From assembly GCF_013185195.1 (NCBI RefSeq), contig NZ_JAAZWC010000022.1, positions 23,276-87,275 on the forward strand: a stretch of 64,000 nt of DNA. The letters run 5' to 3'. Positions 7,743 through 15,733 of the stretch are shown piece by piece; within the stretch, counting starts at the first letter, position 1; each line of letters begins with the position of its first letter. Source of the stretch: Saccharibacillus qingshengii (GTDB lineage Bacteria > Bacillota > Bacilli > Paenibacillales > Paenibacillaceae). The position numbers and the translations under genes were made by a program. Below the pieces are notes generated by a model. The model was not told where the DNA came from. It searched no databases and saw only the letters and a list, made by a program, of their open reading frames with translations.

Positions 7743-10736
7743 ATGAAGCACTCAGCCGGGGGACCGATTTATGCCTACGAGCCTTGGACGGTGACCGAGC
7801 ATACGCTGGACACCGAACAGAATCTGCGCGACGAGACGATCTTTGCCGTAGCCAACGGGTATCTGGGCATGCGGGGCAATTTCGAAGAAGGATATTACGG
7901 GCCGCTGGGCACTTCTTTGCGCGGGACCTATATCAACGGGTTCTACGAATCGGCTCCGATCGTATACGGGGAAGAAACGTACGGTTCGGCACGCGACCGC
8001 GAAACGATGCTTAACGTGGCCGATGCCCAGATCATCCGGATCTGGCTGGACGACGAACCTGTACATATATTCCAGGGTACGCTGTTCGGTTATTGGCGCC
8101 AGCTCGATATGCGCAAAGGCACCGTGACCCGTACGATCCAATGGCGCTCGCTGGAAGGCCGGGAAGTGGAGATCACGTTCGAGCGGATGGCTTCGCTGGA
8201 CGATCCGCATCTGCTGCTGCTGCGCTGCACGGTCAAACCGATGAACTTCGAAGGTACGGTCCGTTTCGAGTCGGAGATCGACGGCAATGTCGTCAACCAG
8301 TCGTCTTCGGGCGATCCGCGTTCGGGTTCTTCGTTCTCGGGTCCCGTGCTGACCACTCTGGAAATGCGCGAAGACCGGACCTACGCGGGCATCATGCAGC
8401 GTACCCGGGTCACCGGATTCCACGTGGCCTGTGCGGTCGAGCATAAGCTGACGGGCGGGGAGTACGAACTGACGACGGAAGCTTCGAGCGGCAAAGTGGA
8501 GAAACGTTTCACGGTAGCCGCGCAGCCGGGCGACGAATTCGTGATGGAGAAATATATCGTCTATCATGCTTCCGAAGAACCGAATACCGGCGATCTGTGG
8601 AGAGAAGGCATCCGTCAGCTCGACGAAGCGATGGAACGCGGCTATGACAGCTACGCGGCGATTCAAGAAGGCATTCTGGACGAATTCTGGCTGTCCGCCG
8701 ATATTGTCGTCGAAGGCGACGATGCGCTGCAGCAGGGACTCCGATTCAGCGCCTACCACGTGTTCCAATCCGTCGGCCGCGACGGACGGACCAATATGGC
8801 TGCCAAGGGACTGACCGGGGAAGGATACGAGGGGCATTACTTCTGGGACACCGAGATGTACGTGTTCCCGTTCTTCCTCCATACGGAGCCGGAGATTGCC
8901 CGCAAACTGCTGGATTATCGCTACTATATTCTGCCGGAAGCTCGCCGCCGCGCCGAAGAGCTGAATTTCAAAGGAGCCTTGTTCCCTTGGAGAACGATCA
9001 GCGGCGAAGAAACGTCCGCCTATTTCCCGGCCGGAACGGCCCAGCTCCATATCAACGCCGATATCGCCCATGCGATCAAGCTGTACAACGAATCCGTTGA
9101 CGATCCGAACTATAAGTACGGCAACGGACTGGAGATCCTGATCGAGACGAGCCGCTTCTTCGCCGGTTACGGCAGCTTCATTCCGGGCCGCGGATTCTGT
9201 ATCAACGGCGTTACGGGACCCGACGAGTATACGGCGCTTGTGAACAACAACGCCTATACGAACGTTATGGTTCAGGATCAATTCGAATATACCGTCCATC
9301 TGCTGGAAGAAATGAGAGAACAGCACGAAGGTCAATACGAGGAAGTGTGCGACCGTCTCCAGGTTACCGAGGCCGAGCTGGGCTCGTGGCGCAAGATGGC
9401 CGAAGAGATGTTCATTTACCGCGAGCAGGGAATGATCGGCCAAGACGACTCTTTCCTGCACAAAGCTCCGTGGGATTTTGCCAATACGCCAAAAGAAAAA
9501 TATCCGCTGCTGCTCCATTATCATCCGATGGACATCTACCGGCACCAGGTGCTGAAGCAGGCCGATCTGGTCCTGGCTTTCCATGTGCAGCCGGAACGCT
9601 TCACCCGGGCGGAGAAAGCGCGCGGATATATTTACTACGAAGGACTCACGACGCACGATTCGTCCCTGTCCGCCTGCGTGCATTCGATGGTCGCTTCGGA
9701 ACTTGGGTACATGGATCAGGCCTATGAATTCTTCATGGAAACTTCGCGTCTGGATCTCGACGATACGCACGGCAATGTCAAAGACGGCATTCACGCCGCC
9801 GCGATGGCCGGCAGCCGCCTTGCGATCGTCAACGGCTTCGCGGGCATGAAGCAGGACCAAGGCAAATTGAGCTTCCGTCCGCTGCTGCCGGGTCAGTGGG
9901 AACGCTGCAGTTTCTCGCTGAAGTGGAGAGGGCGCAGACTGTACGTTAACGCCACTCAGGAATCCACGACGTACCGCCTGCTGGAAGGCGAACCGATGAA
10001 GCTGGAACACTTCGGCGTCGAGGTGGAGCTGGAAGAAGAGCTGACCCTGCCGAACCGGGTGTTGGGCGCGGTGCTGTTCGACCTCGACGGAGTCATCACC
10101 GACACGGCCGAACTGCATTATCAGGCCTGGAAAGATCTCGCCGACGAACTGGGTATTCCGTTTGACCGCGAGCATAACGAGAAGCTCAAAGGCGTGGACC
10201 GGATGACTTCGCTGAAGCTTATTCTCCAAAACGGAGACCGGACGTATTCGCTGGAAGAAATGGAAAAACTCGCGCACAGCAAAAACGAGCGCTACAAAGA
10301 ACTGCTGACCACGCTGACCCCGGAAGCGCTGCTGCCGGGCGTGCGCAAGCTCCTCAAAGCGCTGCGCCGCGACGGGATCCGCACGGCACTGGCTTCCGCC
10401 AGCCGCAACGCGCCGACCGTACTGGACCGACTCGGAGTCACGGATCTGTTCGACTTCGTTGCGGATGCCGGCGCGGTCGCGCTGCAGAAGCCGGACGCGG
10501 AAATCTTCCTGAACGCGGCCGAAGGCGTAGGCGTCCATCCGCTGCGCTGCATCGGGATCGAAGACGCCGAAGCGGGTGTGATCTCGATCCACCGCGCAGG
10601 CATGCCAGCGGTAGGGATCGGCACGGAAGAGACGCTGCCGGACGCCGACCATCATGTCGCTTCGCCGGCCGAACTTACGCCTGCGCTGCTGCGCGAATGG
10701 ATGAACGAATTTCCGAAGCGCGATCTGAGAGGGTAA
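7743..10736 (+). CDS. GH65 disaccharide phosphorylase fused to beta-phosphoglucomutase
   Basis: The start is ATG 7743 behind GGGAGGAAG; an in-frame GTG at 7707 lacks a good site. Residues 1 to about 770 form a family 65 inverting phosphorylase: FAVANGYLGMRGNFEEG, YFWDTEMYVFPF, the catalytic acid region TGPDEYTALVNNNAYTN and DGIHAAAMAG. Residues from about 773 to the end are a HAD-type beta-phosphoglucomutase: LFDLDGVITDTAELHY (nucleophile Asp), ASASRN, and IEDAEAG. The single 997-residue chain would cleave an alpha-glucobiose with phosphate to beta-glucose 1-phosphate plus glucose and convert the product to glucose 6-phosphate. In many bacteria the two are adjacent separate genes. The exact disaccharide (maltose, kojibiose, nigerose, trehalose) cannot be read from the motifs. 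No transporter or regulator gene adjoins. Confidence 0.93.
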   Translation: MKHSAGGPIYAYEPWTVTEHTLDTEQNLRDETIFAVANGYLGMRGNFEEGYYGPLGTSLRGTYINGFYESAPIVYGEETYGSARDRETMLNVADAQIIRIWLDDEPVHIFQGTLFGYWRQLDMRKGTVTRTIQWRSLEGREVEITFERMASLDDPHLLLLRCTVKPMNFEGTVRFESEIDGNVVNQSSSGDPRSGSSFSGPVLTTLEMREDRTYAGIMQRTRVTGFHVACAVEHKLTGGEYELTTEASSGKVEKRFTVAAQPGDEFVMEKYIVYHASEEPNTGDLWREGIRQLDEAMERGYDSYAAIQEGILDEFWLSADIVVEGDDALQQGLRFSAYHVFQSVGRDGRTNMAAKGLTGEGYEGHYFWDTEMYVFPFFLHTEPEIARKLLDYRYYILPEARRRAEELNFKGALFPWRTISGEETSAYFPAGTAQLHINADIAHAIKLYNESVDDPNYKYGNGLEILIETSRFFAGYGSFIPGRGFCINGVTGPDEYTALVNNNAYTNVMVQDQFEYTVHLLEEMREQHEGQYEEVCDRLQVTEAELGSWRKMAEEMFIYREQGMIGQDDSFLHKAPWDFANTPKEKYPLLLHYHPMDIYRHQVLKQADLVLAFHVQPERFTRAEKARGYIYYEGLTTHDSSLSACVHSMVASELGYMDQAYEFFMETSRLDLDDTHGNVKDGIHAAAMAGSRLAIVNGFAGMKQDQGKLSFRPLLPGQWERCSFSLKWRGRRLYVNATQESTTYRLLEGEPMKLEHFGVEVELEEELTLPNRVLGAVLFDLDGVITDTAELHYQAWKDLADELGIPFDREHNEKLKGVDRMTSLKLILQNGDRTYSLEEMEKLAHSKNERYKELLTTLTPEALLPGVRKLLKALRRDGIRTALASASRNAPTVLDRLGVTDLFDFVADAGAVALQKPDAEIFLNAAEGVGVHPLRCIGIEDAEAGVISIHRAGMPAVGIGTEETLPDADHHVASPAELTPALLREWMNEFPKRDLRG

Positions 10737-10781
10737 GGGAACTGCGGATCGTTGAATGAATGAGGGCGGAAGTTCCGCTTC

Positions 10782-10824
10782 GCCGTACGGTTTATCCCGG
10801 CAGGGAGAACCGTACGGCTTTTTT
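10782..10824 (+). terminator. Rho-independent terminator after the phosphorylase fusion
   Basis: An 11-bp stem (GCCGTACGGTT / AACCGTACGGC) is followed by TTTTTT. Confidence 0.9.
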
Positions 10825-10931
10825 GCGTGTTTTTCAAAACCCGAAAACCGTTCGTCGCCTTTACGCCGTCTACTATACATAATCGATTAAAAAAAGAAGA
10901 CACGTGTGATTGAAGCCGAGGGGGAGTGCAG

Positions 10932-11450
10932 GTGGACACACCGCTGGAAATTAAGCAGGATAATGCGCGCGCAGCGGCGGAGAACGAAGAACTTTTTATC
11001 GAAAAAATAGCGGAACACCGCCGGAAATTGTACGGGATCGCCTTCAGTTATCTGCATAACGAAGCGGATACGCTCGAAGCTTTGCAGGAAGCCTCCTGCA
11101 AAGCCTGGATCAAACGCAGATCGCTCAAAGACGACTCGGCGCTCCTGCCGTGGATGATTCGGATCTTGATCAACTGCTGCACGGACGAGCTGAGAAGGCG
11201 CAAGCGGGTGATGCCGTCGGCAAAAGTAGGCGAGGACAAGTCGGCGGAAATGATCAGCTCGCACCGGATCGACCTGGATCACATGCTTAACCAGCTGCAT
11301 GTCAAGTATCGTCATGTTGTGATCTTGAAATATGTTCACGATCTGACATTGGTTGAGATCGCGCGGATTCTGAACAAGCCGGAGGGGACCGTCAAGAGCT
11401 GGCTGCACAAAGCGCTCAAACAAATGCGGGAGATGGAAAAAAGCGAATAA
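10932..11450 (+). CDS. ECF-type sigma-70 family sigma factor (pair 1)
   Basis: Start taken as GTG 10932, seven bases after GAGGGGG; a GTG at 10926 is too close to that site. The 172 residues contain sigma region 2 (EALQEASCKAWIKRR, WMIRILINCCTDELRRR) and region 4 with a helix-turn-helix (YRHVVILKYVHDLTLVEIAR, PEGTVKSWLHKALKQ). The next gene encodes a DUF4179 membrane protein of the kind that serves as cognate anti-sigma factor, so the pair probably answers envelope stress. A close paralogue with its own partner lies at 13441-15375. Confidence 0.9.
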   Translation: MDTPLEIKQDNARAAAENEELFIEKIAEHRRKLYGIAFSYLHNEADTLEALQEASCKAWIKRRSLKDDSALLPWMIRILINCCTDELRRRKRVMPSAKVGEDKSAEMISSHRIDLDHMLNQLHVKYRHVVILKYVHDLTLVEIARILNKPEGTVKSWLHKALKQMREMEKSE

Positions 11451-11495
11451 TCGGCAGACGACAGGAATCGGCTGCGGTACGGGGAGGAAATGAAA

Positions 11496-12962
11496 ATGGA
11501 AGATGGGCAGGATAAGCGTGTAAGAGCGATGTACCGTGAAGAATCGCTTCACCAAAGCGGGAAGATCGACGATGCCAAGCTGATGCAGGCTATACGTTTC
11601 GGTGTAAATCGGGGGAAGACGGCCTCAAGAAAAAGAACCTACACGTATGCAGGCGGTACGGCCGCAGGATTAGCGCTGGCTGCCGGCGTATTTCTGTCAG
11701 TGGAACAAGGGGCTTTAGGACATAGGGAATCGGCGATCGTTCCGGCAGCGGTAGCCGGGCAGCAGCCGGACGAGAACGGAAAATGGGGCGAGTACGAAGT
11801 GTTCAAACCCATTACCAAAAACGATCCGATTCTGAGAAGCGCACTGGAAAAAGGGGCAGTAGAACCGCTTAATATCGAAGTGGAAAAAGACGGCTACACG
11901 CTGGAACTGTACGGAGCCGTACGCGACAGCCGGAAACTGATCCTGCTGTACCGGATTAGCGGACAAGGCGTGCAGTCGGCCGCCATCAGTTTGGGTACGC
12001 TCACCAATGTTTCGGGTGCAGTCATAGGTTCGCAGGAAGCGCGCAGCGATTTTTACCAAGACGGCAGTGTGTATGGGTATGCCCAATTTGAACTGAACGG
12101 ATCGGCAGGCCAAGAGCTGGAGTCGTTCCGGCTTCAGGCACCGGTATACGGACGGACGCTTAATCCGGGTTATGACGAAAATAGCGAGAAGCTGGCCGTA
12201 TTGGAGACGGAGGTGCGGATCGGTTCAAATGCTGCGGAAGCGCTTGAGCAGCATTTGGCTGCCGGACAAACCCTGACCGTCGACGGGCAAATCCTGCATG
12301 TCGAGGAGGCGCTTGTCACTCCGCAGCGTGGCTATTTCGTCCTTGTACCGGATGCCTCTAACGACAAGAATATTTCCCGATTGATCGGAGCCAAATTGAC
12401 GGTGAGCAAAGACGGGGAAACGGTTGTATCGAAAGGCGGCGCCGGCGTGGACGTGACCGAAGTTTTGAAAGACGGTTCCTCTCGATTCATCTTTACTTTT
12501 AACCGGACACCTCTGCCCCAAAATCCCGACTCTGTCGTGTTCAGTGTAGAAGGCATCGAAGCAATGGGCCAAGAAGAACGGAAATTGGTCGTGAACACGA
12601 AGACCAACGAAGTCCTGCAGGCGCCCAACCGGCAGTTTTATGCCAACGTTAATGCCGGTGCGGATAATACCGAAGTCATTTTGTTCGGTTATCCGATCAA
12701 TTTCGATAAGATTTCCAATACATTCGACCCATCTTCGACGCTGTCTCTTGCGAGAACATTCACCGACGCAGCCGGCCGGGAATACCCGCTGCAAGATTTT
12801 ACGGTGAACGGCGCTGTTCCGATTAACAAGATTTGGCCCGGCAGCAAATCGACGACGGTCAGCTACCAATATGAACAAAAAGATTATGTACAGCCGCTTA
12901 CCTTCACCATCGCATCCTACGCCAACGAAATTCTCGAACACAAGGAAGTGAAGCTGAAATGA
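11496..12962 (+). CDS. DUF4179-type membrane protein, putative anti-sigma factor (pair 1)
   Basis: The ATG at 11496 sits eight bases after GGGGAGG; the ATG at 11490 is only two bases away from it. The roughly 50-residue basic N-terminus is cytoplasmic and ends in a transmembrane helix (TYAGGTAAGLALAAGVFLSV); about 410 extracellular residues follow. The segment around WGEYEVF and GYTLELYGAVRDSRKLILLY matches the DUF4179 arrangement, with an immunoglobulin-like C-terminal half. Cytoplasmic binding of the upstream sigma factor is inferred from arrangement, not shown by motif. The gene begins 45 bases after the sigma gene stops. Confidence 0.82.
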   Translation: MEDGQDKRVRAMYREESLHQSGKIDDAKLMQAIRFGVNRGKTASRKRTYTYAGGTAAGLALAAGVFLSVEQGALGHRESAIVPAAVAGQQPDENGKWGEYEVFKPITKNDPILRSALEKGAVEPLNIEVEKDGYTLELYGAVRDSRKLILLYRISGQGVQSAAISLGTLTNVSGAVIGSQEARSDFYQDGSVYGYAQFELNGSAGQELESFRLQAPVYGRTLNPGYDENSEKLAVLETEVRIGSNAAEALEQHLAAGQTLTVDGQILHVEEALVTPQRGYFVLVPDASNDKNISRLIGAKLTVSKDGETVVSKGGAGVDVTEVLKDGSSRFIFTFNRTPLPQNPDSVVFSVEGIEAMGQEERKLVVNTKTNEVLQAPNRQFYANVNAGADNTEVILFGYPINFDKISNTFDPSSTLSLARTFTDAAGREYPLQDFTVNGAVPINKIWPGSKSTTVSYQYEQKDYVQPLTFTIASYANEILEHKEVKLK

Positions 12963-13013
12963 ATCAACGGTGCAGAGCGATTTCTTTAGGTGTTAGAAGA
13001 GTAAGCCATTCGA

Positions 13014-13039
13014 AAGCCGTCTCCTACAGGAGGCGGCTT
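13014..13039. terminator. Terminator-type hairpin, left copy of a 26-bp direct duplication
   Basis: An 11-bp stem with a TACA loop (GCCGTCTCC / GGAGGCGGC). It lacks a T run on the + strand and is identical to the hairpin at 13280-13305. The single G-T wobble in the stem shows that both copies have the same orientation. Confidence 0.8.
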
Positions 13040-13279
13040 CAACGTGTCGAGAAAGGTCTGCTGCCAAGTGAAGCGAGGAGGCGGAGGGAGAAATTCAGTG
13101 AAGGAACGATAGTGTTCGCCTTTGAAATCGGGAAAATTCCGCTAAAATCCAATCCTTTTTCCCGATTTCAACACGCGACCTAAAGCCTTTCGGAGAAAGG
13201 CACATCGGAAGCATACGCTAACGAATTTCTCCCGCAGCCGACGAGCTTACTAAACGAATAGGACTTTCTCGACTGCCTG
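13040..13279 (-). repeat. Dispersed MITE-like repeat, copy A
   Basis: About 240 bases with imperfect terminal inverted repeats (TGTCGAGAAAG at 13045-13055 and CTTTCTCGACT ending at 13274). Read on the minus strand it matches copy B (57422-57625) almost base for base, with one extra block of about 40 bases near its middle (about 13180-13220) and a diverged stretch near 13056-13075. An internal inverted repeat (GAAATCGGGAAAA / TTTTTCCCGATTTC) lies near 13125-13169. It encodes no convincing protein. It is flanked by identical terminator hairpins. Confidence 0.88.
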
Positions 13280-13308
13280 AAGCCGTCTCCTACAGGAGGC
13301 GGCTTTTT
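13280..13308 (+). terminator. Terminator hairpin with T run, right copy of the duplication
   Basis: The same 26-base hairpin as at 13014-13039, here followed by TTT in the direction of the pair 1 sigma operon. This is probably the working terminator of that operon. Confidence 0.85.
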
Positions 13309-13337
13309 GGTGTCTTTCTGTTCTTTTGCCCAGCGTC

Positions 13338-13346
13338 TGTTAAAAT
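13338..13346 (+). promoter_or_regulatory. Extended -10 promoter for ECF pair 2
   Basis: TGTTAAAAT fits an extended -10 (TG, one base, TAAAAT), about 95 bases before the sigma gene; no convincing -35 is seen. An additional ECF-type autoregulated promoter may exist but was not recognised. Confidence 0.4.
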
Positions 13347-13440
13347 AAATCAATCGTTTTGCCCGGAAGCGGCGTCTTACCTATATCGATTCGATTCGGC
13401 AGAAGCCTAATGGACGGAATTGAGGGGGAGGGAATAGAGA

Positions 13441-13947
13441 ATGGGTCAAACGTCGGATGAGGCGGAAGCGGTCTTAGAAGCTTATTCGGAAGAAGAATTA
13501 TTTTTCGGGCGGATCGAAACGCAGCAGCGCAGACTGTATGCGATCGCCTTAAGCTATCTGCGCAGCGAAACGGATGCTTTGGAAGCCGTACAGGAAGCTT
13601 CGTGCCGGGCGTGGATCAAGCGCAGGAAATTGAAAAATCCGGAGATGTTCTCCAGTTGGCTGATCCGGATTGTGATCAACTGCTGCATGGATGAACTGCG
13701 CCGAAGAAAACGCTCGTTCCCGGCAGCGGAATTCGAAGAACGACAGGCACAAGAAATGAAGAGCGACGATCGGGTCGATCTGGAACGGGCTTTCGGAAGA
13801 ATGAAGCCGAAATATCGGCATGCGGTCATGCTCAAGTATTACCAGGATATGACGACGACAGAAATTGCCCGGATATTGAAAAAGCCGGAAGGGACGATCA
13901 AGACCTGGCTGCGCGAAGGCTTAAAGCAGTTGAAAAAGGAATTGTGA
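13441..13947 (+). CDS. ECF-type sigma-70 family sigma factor (pair 2)
   Basis: 168 residues, ATG behind GAGGGGGAGGG. Regions 2 and 4 are close to those of the pair 1 factor (EAVQEASCRAWIKRRKLK, WLIRIVINCCMDELRRRKR, KYRHAVMLKYYQDMTTTEIA, PEGTIKTWLREGLKQL). Its stop lies 15 bases before its partner's start. The high similarity of the two pairs suggests local duplication followed by divergence of the extracellular sensor. Confidence 0.9.
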   Translation: MGQTSDEAEAVLEAYSEEELFFGRIETQQRRLYAIALSYLRSETDALEAVQEASCRAWIKRRKLKNPEMFSSWLIRIVINCCMDELRRRKRSFPAAEFEERQAQEMKSDDRVDLERAFGRMKPKYRHAVMLKYYQDMTTTEIARILKKPEGTIKTWLREGLKQLKKEL

Positions 13948-13962
13948 GGAGGTATGAAGGCA

Positions 13963-15375
13963 ATGGAGGAACAAGAAGAGAGAAGGCTTCGCCAGGATGC
14001 CGAGATCACCGGAGAACGGGCAGCCGTCATATCCAAGGCCAAACTTGATTCGGCAGTCCGAAGAGGAATCGGAGAAGGAAGAAATCGCGCCCGTCGCCAG
14101 AACTTCCTGCGCATTGCGGGCGGAGGCTTGGCCTTCGCTGCGGCGCTGCTGCTGATGCTAACCGTGCTTCGGCCTGCAGGAGATTTCGGCCCGGATGCCC
14201 CTGAATCGGCGCAGCAGGATTGGGGAACGTTTGAAGTTTTCCGGGAAAAGGCGGAAGGCGACATGAAGCTGACCGGAATATTAAATCGCGGAGCGGTTGT
14301 ACCTCTGAACGGCACGATACAGAAAAACGGCTACACCGTGACTTTGAAAGGAGCCGCGGCGGACAGCCGTTCCATGATCCTGCTCTACAGCGTCAAGAAC
14401 GATACGGCCCAACCCGCACTCATTGACGGGTCGGCGGTTGAATACCCAAAAGGTCTTCGCGCAGCCACTTCCTATAGTGGAGATGTTCGTCTTCATTCAG
14501 GAGAGACTTCTTACCATACATTATCTGTATCGCGGACTGGAAAAATCGAGGAATCTTCCATGACTTCCGTGCTTAATCTGATCGTGACACCGGATACGCC
14601 CGAAGCTATGATTTCCAGCAGCTGGAAATACCGAACGGAAATCGCGGTACCTTTCGAGCTGGACCTTCGCGCGTTGTCTGCGGGAGAGCGGACGACGGAA
14701 TACGACCGTGTCTTGACCGTAGACGGCCAACGTATCCACGTGAGGCGCACGGTCGTCACGCCGATCGCTACCTATGTTGATGTCGCTTACGACAAAGGCA
14801 ACACTAAGCAAATCTTCGGATTGATCCGTTCAAGGCTGATCGCCGAATCCGGCGGAAGAACTGAGGAGCTGGCTTGGCTCGGTTCTTCTTCCATAAGCGA
14901 GACGGATACGGAAGAATCGCTGGAGTTCGAAAGTGCCGCTTCGCCCGATATCGATTCATTGACGCTTGCAATCGACGGTATCTCCGCGCTGGATCGCGAC
15001 AAGCTCACGCTTGTCGTGGATACGGATGCCATGCGGGTCATCAAGGCGCCGGACTCGAGAATCAGCCTGGAACCGGCGGGGACAGAATACGGCAAAGGCT
15101 ACATCGCATTCAAAAGAACCGGAGGGACGCCGACAGGCATGGCGGCCAATATGCAGCTGGACTACACGTTCACGGACGGAAACGGAGTCGAACACAGCTC
15201 CGAAGGCGGAGACCAATCGGGCACCGTCTCTTATTCGCAGACGGACGCCGACGGTGCAGAGGTGAGCTTGGAATATGTCTATATCGGAGAAAAAAAGTGG
15301 CCTCAGCCGCTGACCTTCCATATTGTGCATTATCCCAATCCGATCATGGAAGCGGTAAAAGTGCGGATCGATTGA
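13963..15375 (+). CDS. DUF4179-type membrane protein, putative anti-sigma factor (pair 2)
   Basis: Start taken as ATG 13963, ten bases after GAGGAGG; the ATG at 13954 is one base from that site. The 470-residue protein has a basic cytoplasmic N-terminus, a transmembrane helix (residues about 48-68, LAFAAALLLMLTVL) and a long extracellular part. It shares with the pair 1 protein the order WGTFEVF, LNRGAVVPLNG, GYTVTLKGAAADSRSMILLY and the C-terminal PQPLTFHI ending. The extracellular halves diverge more than the sigma factors, consistent with different signals. Confidence 0.82.
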   Translation: MEEQEERRLRQDAEITGERAAVISKAKLDSAVRRGIGEGRNRARRQNFLRIAGGGLAFAAALLLMLTVLRPAGDFGPDAPESAQQDWGTFEVFREKAEGDMKLTGILNRGAVVPLNGTIQKNGYTVTLKGAAADSRSMILLYSVKNDTAQPALIDGSAVEYPKGLRAATSYSGDVRLHSGETSYHTLSVSRTGKIEESSMTSVLNLIVTPDTPEAMISSSWKYRTEIAVPFELDLRALSAGERTTEYDRVLTVDGQRIHVRRTVVTPIATYVDVAYDKGNTKQIFGLIRSRLIAESGGRTEELAWLGSSSISETDTEESLEFESAASPDIDSLTLAIDGISALDRDKLTLVVDTDAMRVIKAPDSRISLEPAGTEYGKGYIAFKRTGGTPTGMAANMQLDYTFTDGNGVEHSSEGGDQSGTVSYSQTDADGAEVSLEYVYIGEKKWPQPLTFHIVHYPNPIMEAVKVRID

Positions 15376-15397
15376 TCTGCACCCGTACGCTTCGAGT

Positions 15398-15426
15398 TTG
15401 CTCCAAGCCTCCCGTTTGGGTATAGT
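15398..15426 (+). promoter_or_regulatory. Sigma-A-type promoter for the small coiled-coil gene
   Basis: TTGCTC at 15398-15403 and TATAGT at 15421-15426, 17 bases apart, 35 bases before the ATG. Confidence 0.5.
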
Positions 15427-15460
15427 AAGAAAAACGAAAAACGGAAAGGGGCGGCGTACA

Positions 15461-15688
15461 ATGACCTATTCGCAGCGCGGCAGTTCACAGACCGGGGCTT
15501 CTTCGGATATTGCGCATCTCGAATACCGGATCGGGGAACTGCTGGACCGGATCGAGCGGCTGCAGGCCGAGATTTCGGCTTCGCAGGGCGGAGCGGACGA
15601 GCGTCTTCGCGATTTGCGTTCGGAAGTGGAGCAGGCCCAGAATGAGCTGGAAAAATTGCAGGAAGAACTCGCGGCATACGAGGAATAA
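15461..15688 (+). CDS. Small coiled-coil protein of unknown function
   Basis: 75 residues, ATG behind GGAAAGGGGCGG. After a short Ser/Gly/Gln-rich lead it is one predicted coiled coil with leucine heptads (IGELLDRIERLQAEI, ELEKLQEELAAYEE). No transmembrane segment or named family is recognised. It is monocistronic: it has its own promoter, and its last codons form part of the terminator hairpin. Confidence 0.75.
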   Translation: MTYSQRGSSQTGASSDIAHLEYRIGELLDRIERLQAEISASQGGADERLRDLRSEVEQAQNELEKLQEELAAYEE

Positions 15689-15707
15689 TGCTGCGGGTTC
15701 TTTTTTT
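15666..15707 (+). terminator. Terminator overlapping the end of the small gene
   Basis: The 12-bp stem AACTCGCGGCAT / ATGCTGCGGGTT (two wobbles) begins inside the coding sequence and is followed by seven T residues. Confidence 0.85.
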
Positions 15708-15733
15708 ATACGGATATACTCATCAATCGACAT

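Noticed and set aside
7752..10880. A 1042-codon open frame on the minus strand opposite the GH65 fusion
   Set aside because: Same reason: the + strand encodes recognisable catalytic motifs over the whole length, and the antisense frame has none.
12959..13183. A 74-codon frame starting at the end of the first anti-sigma gene
   Set aside because: It runs through the hairpin and into the dispersed repeat, has no ribosome-binding site and is not conserved in copy B.
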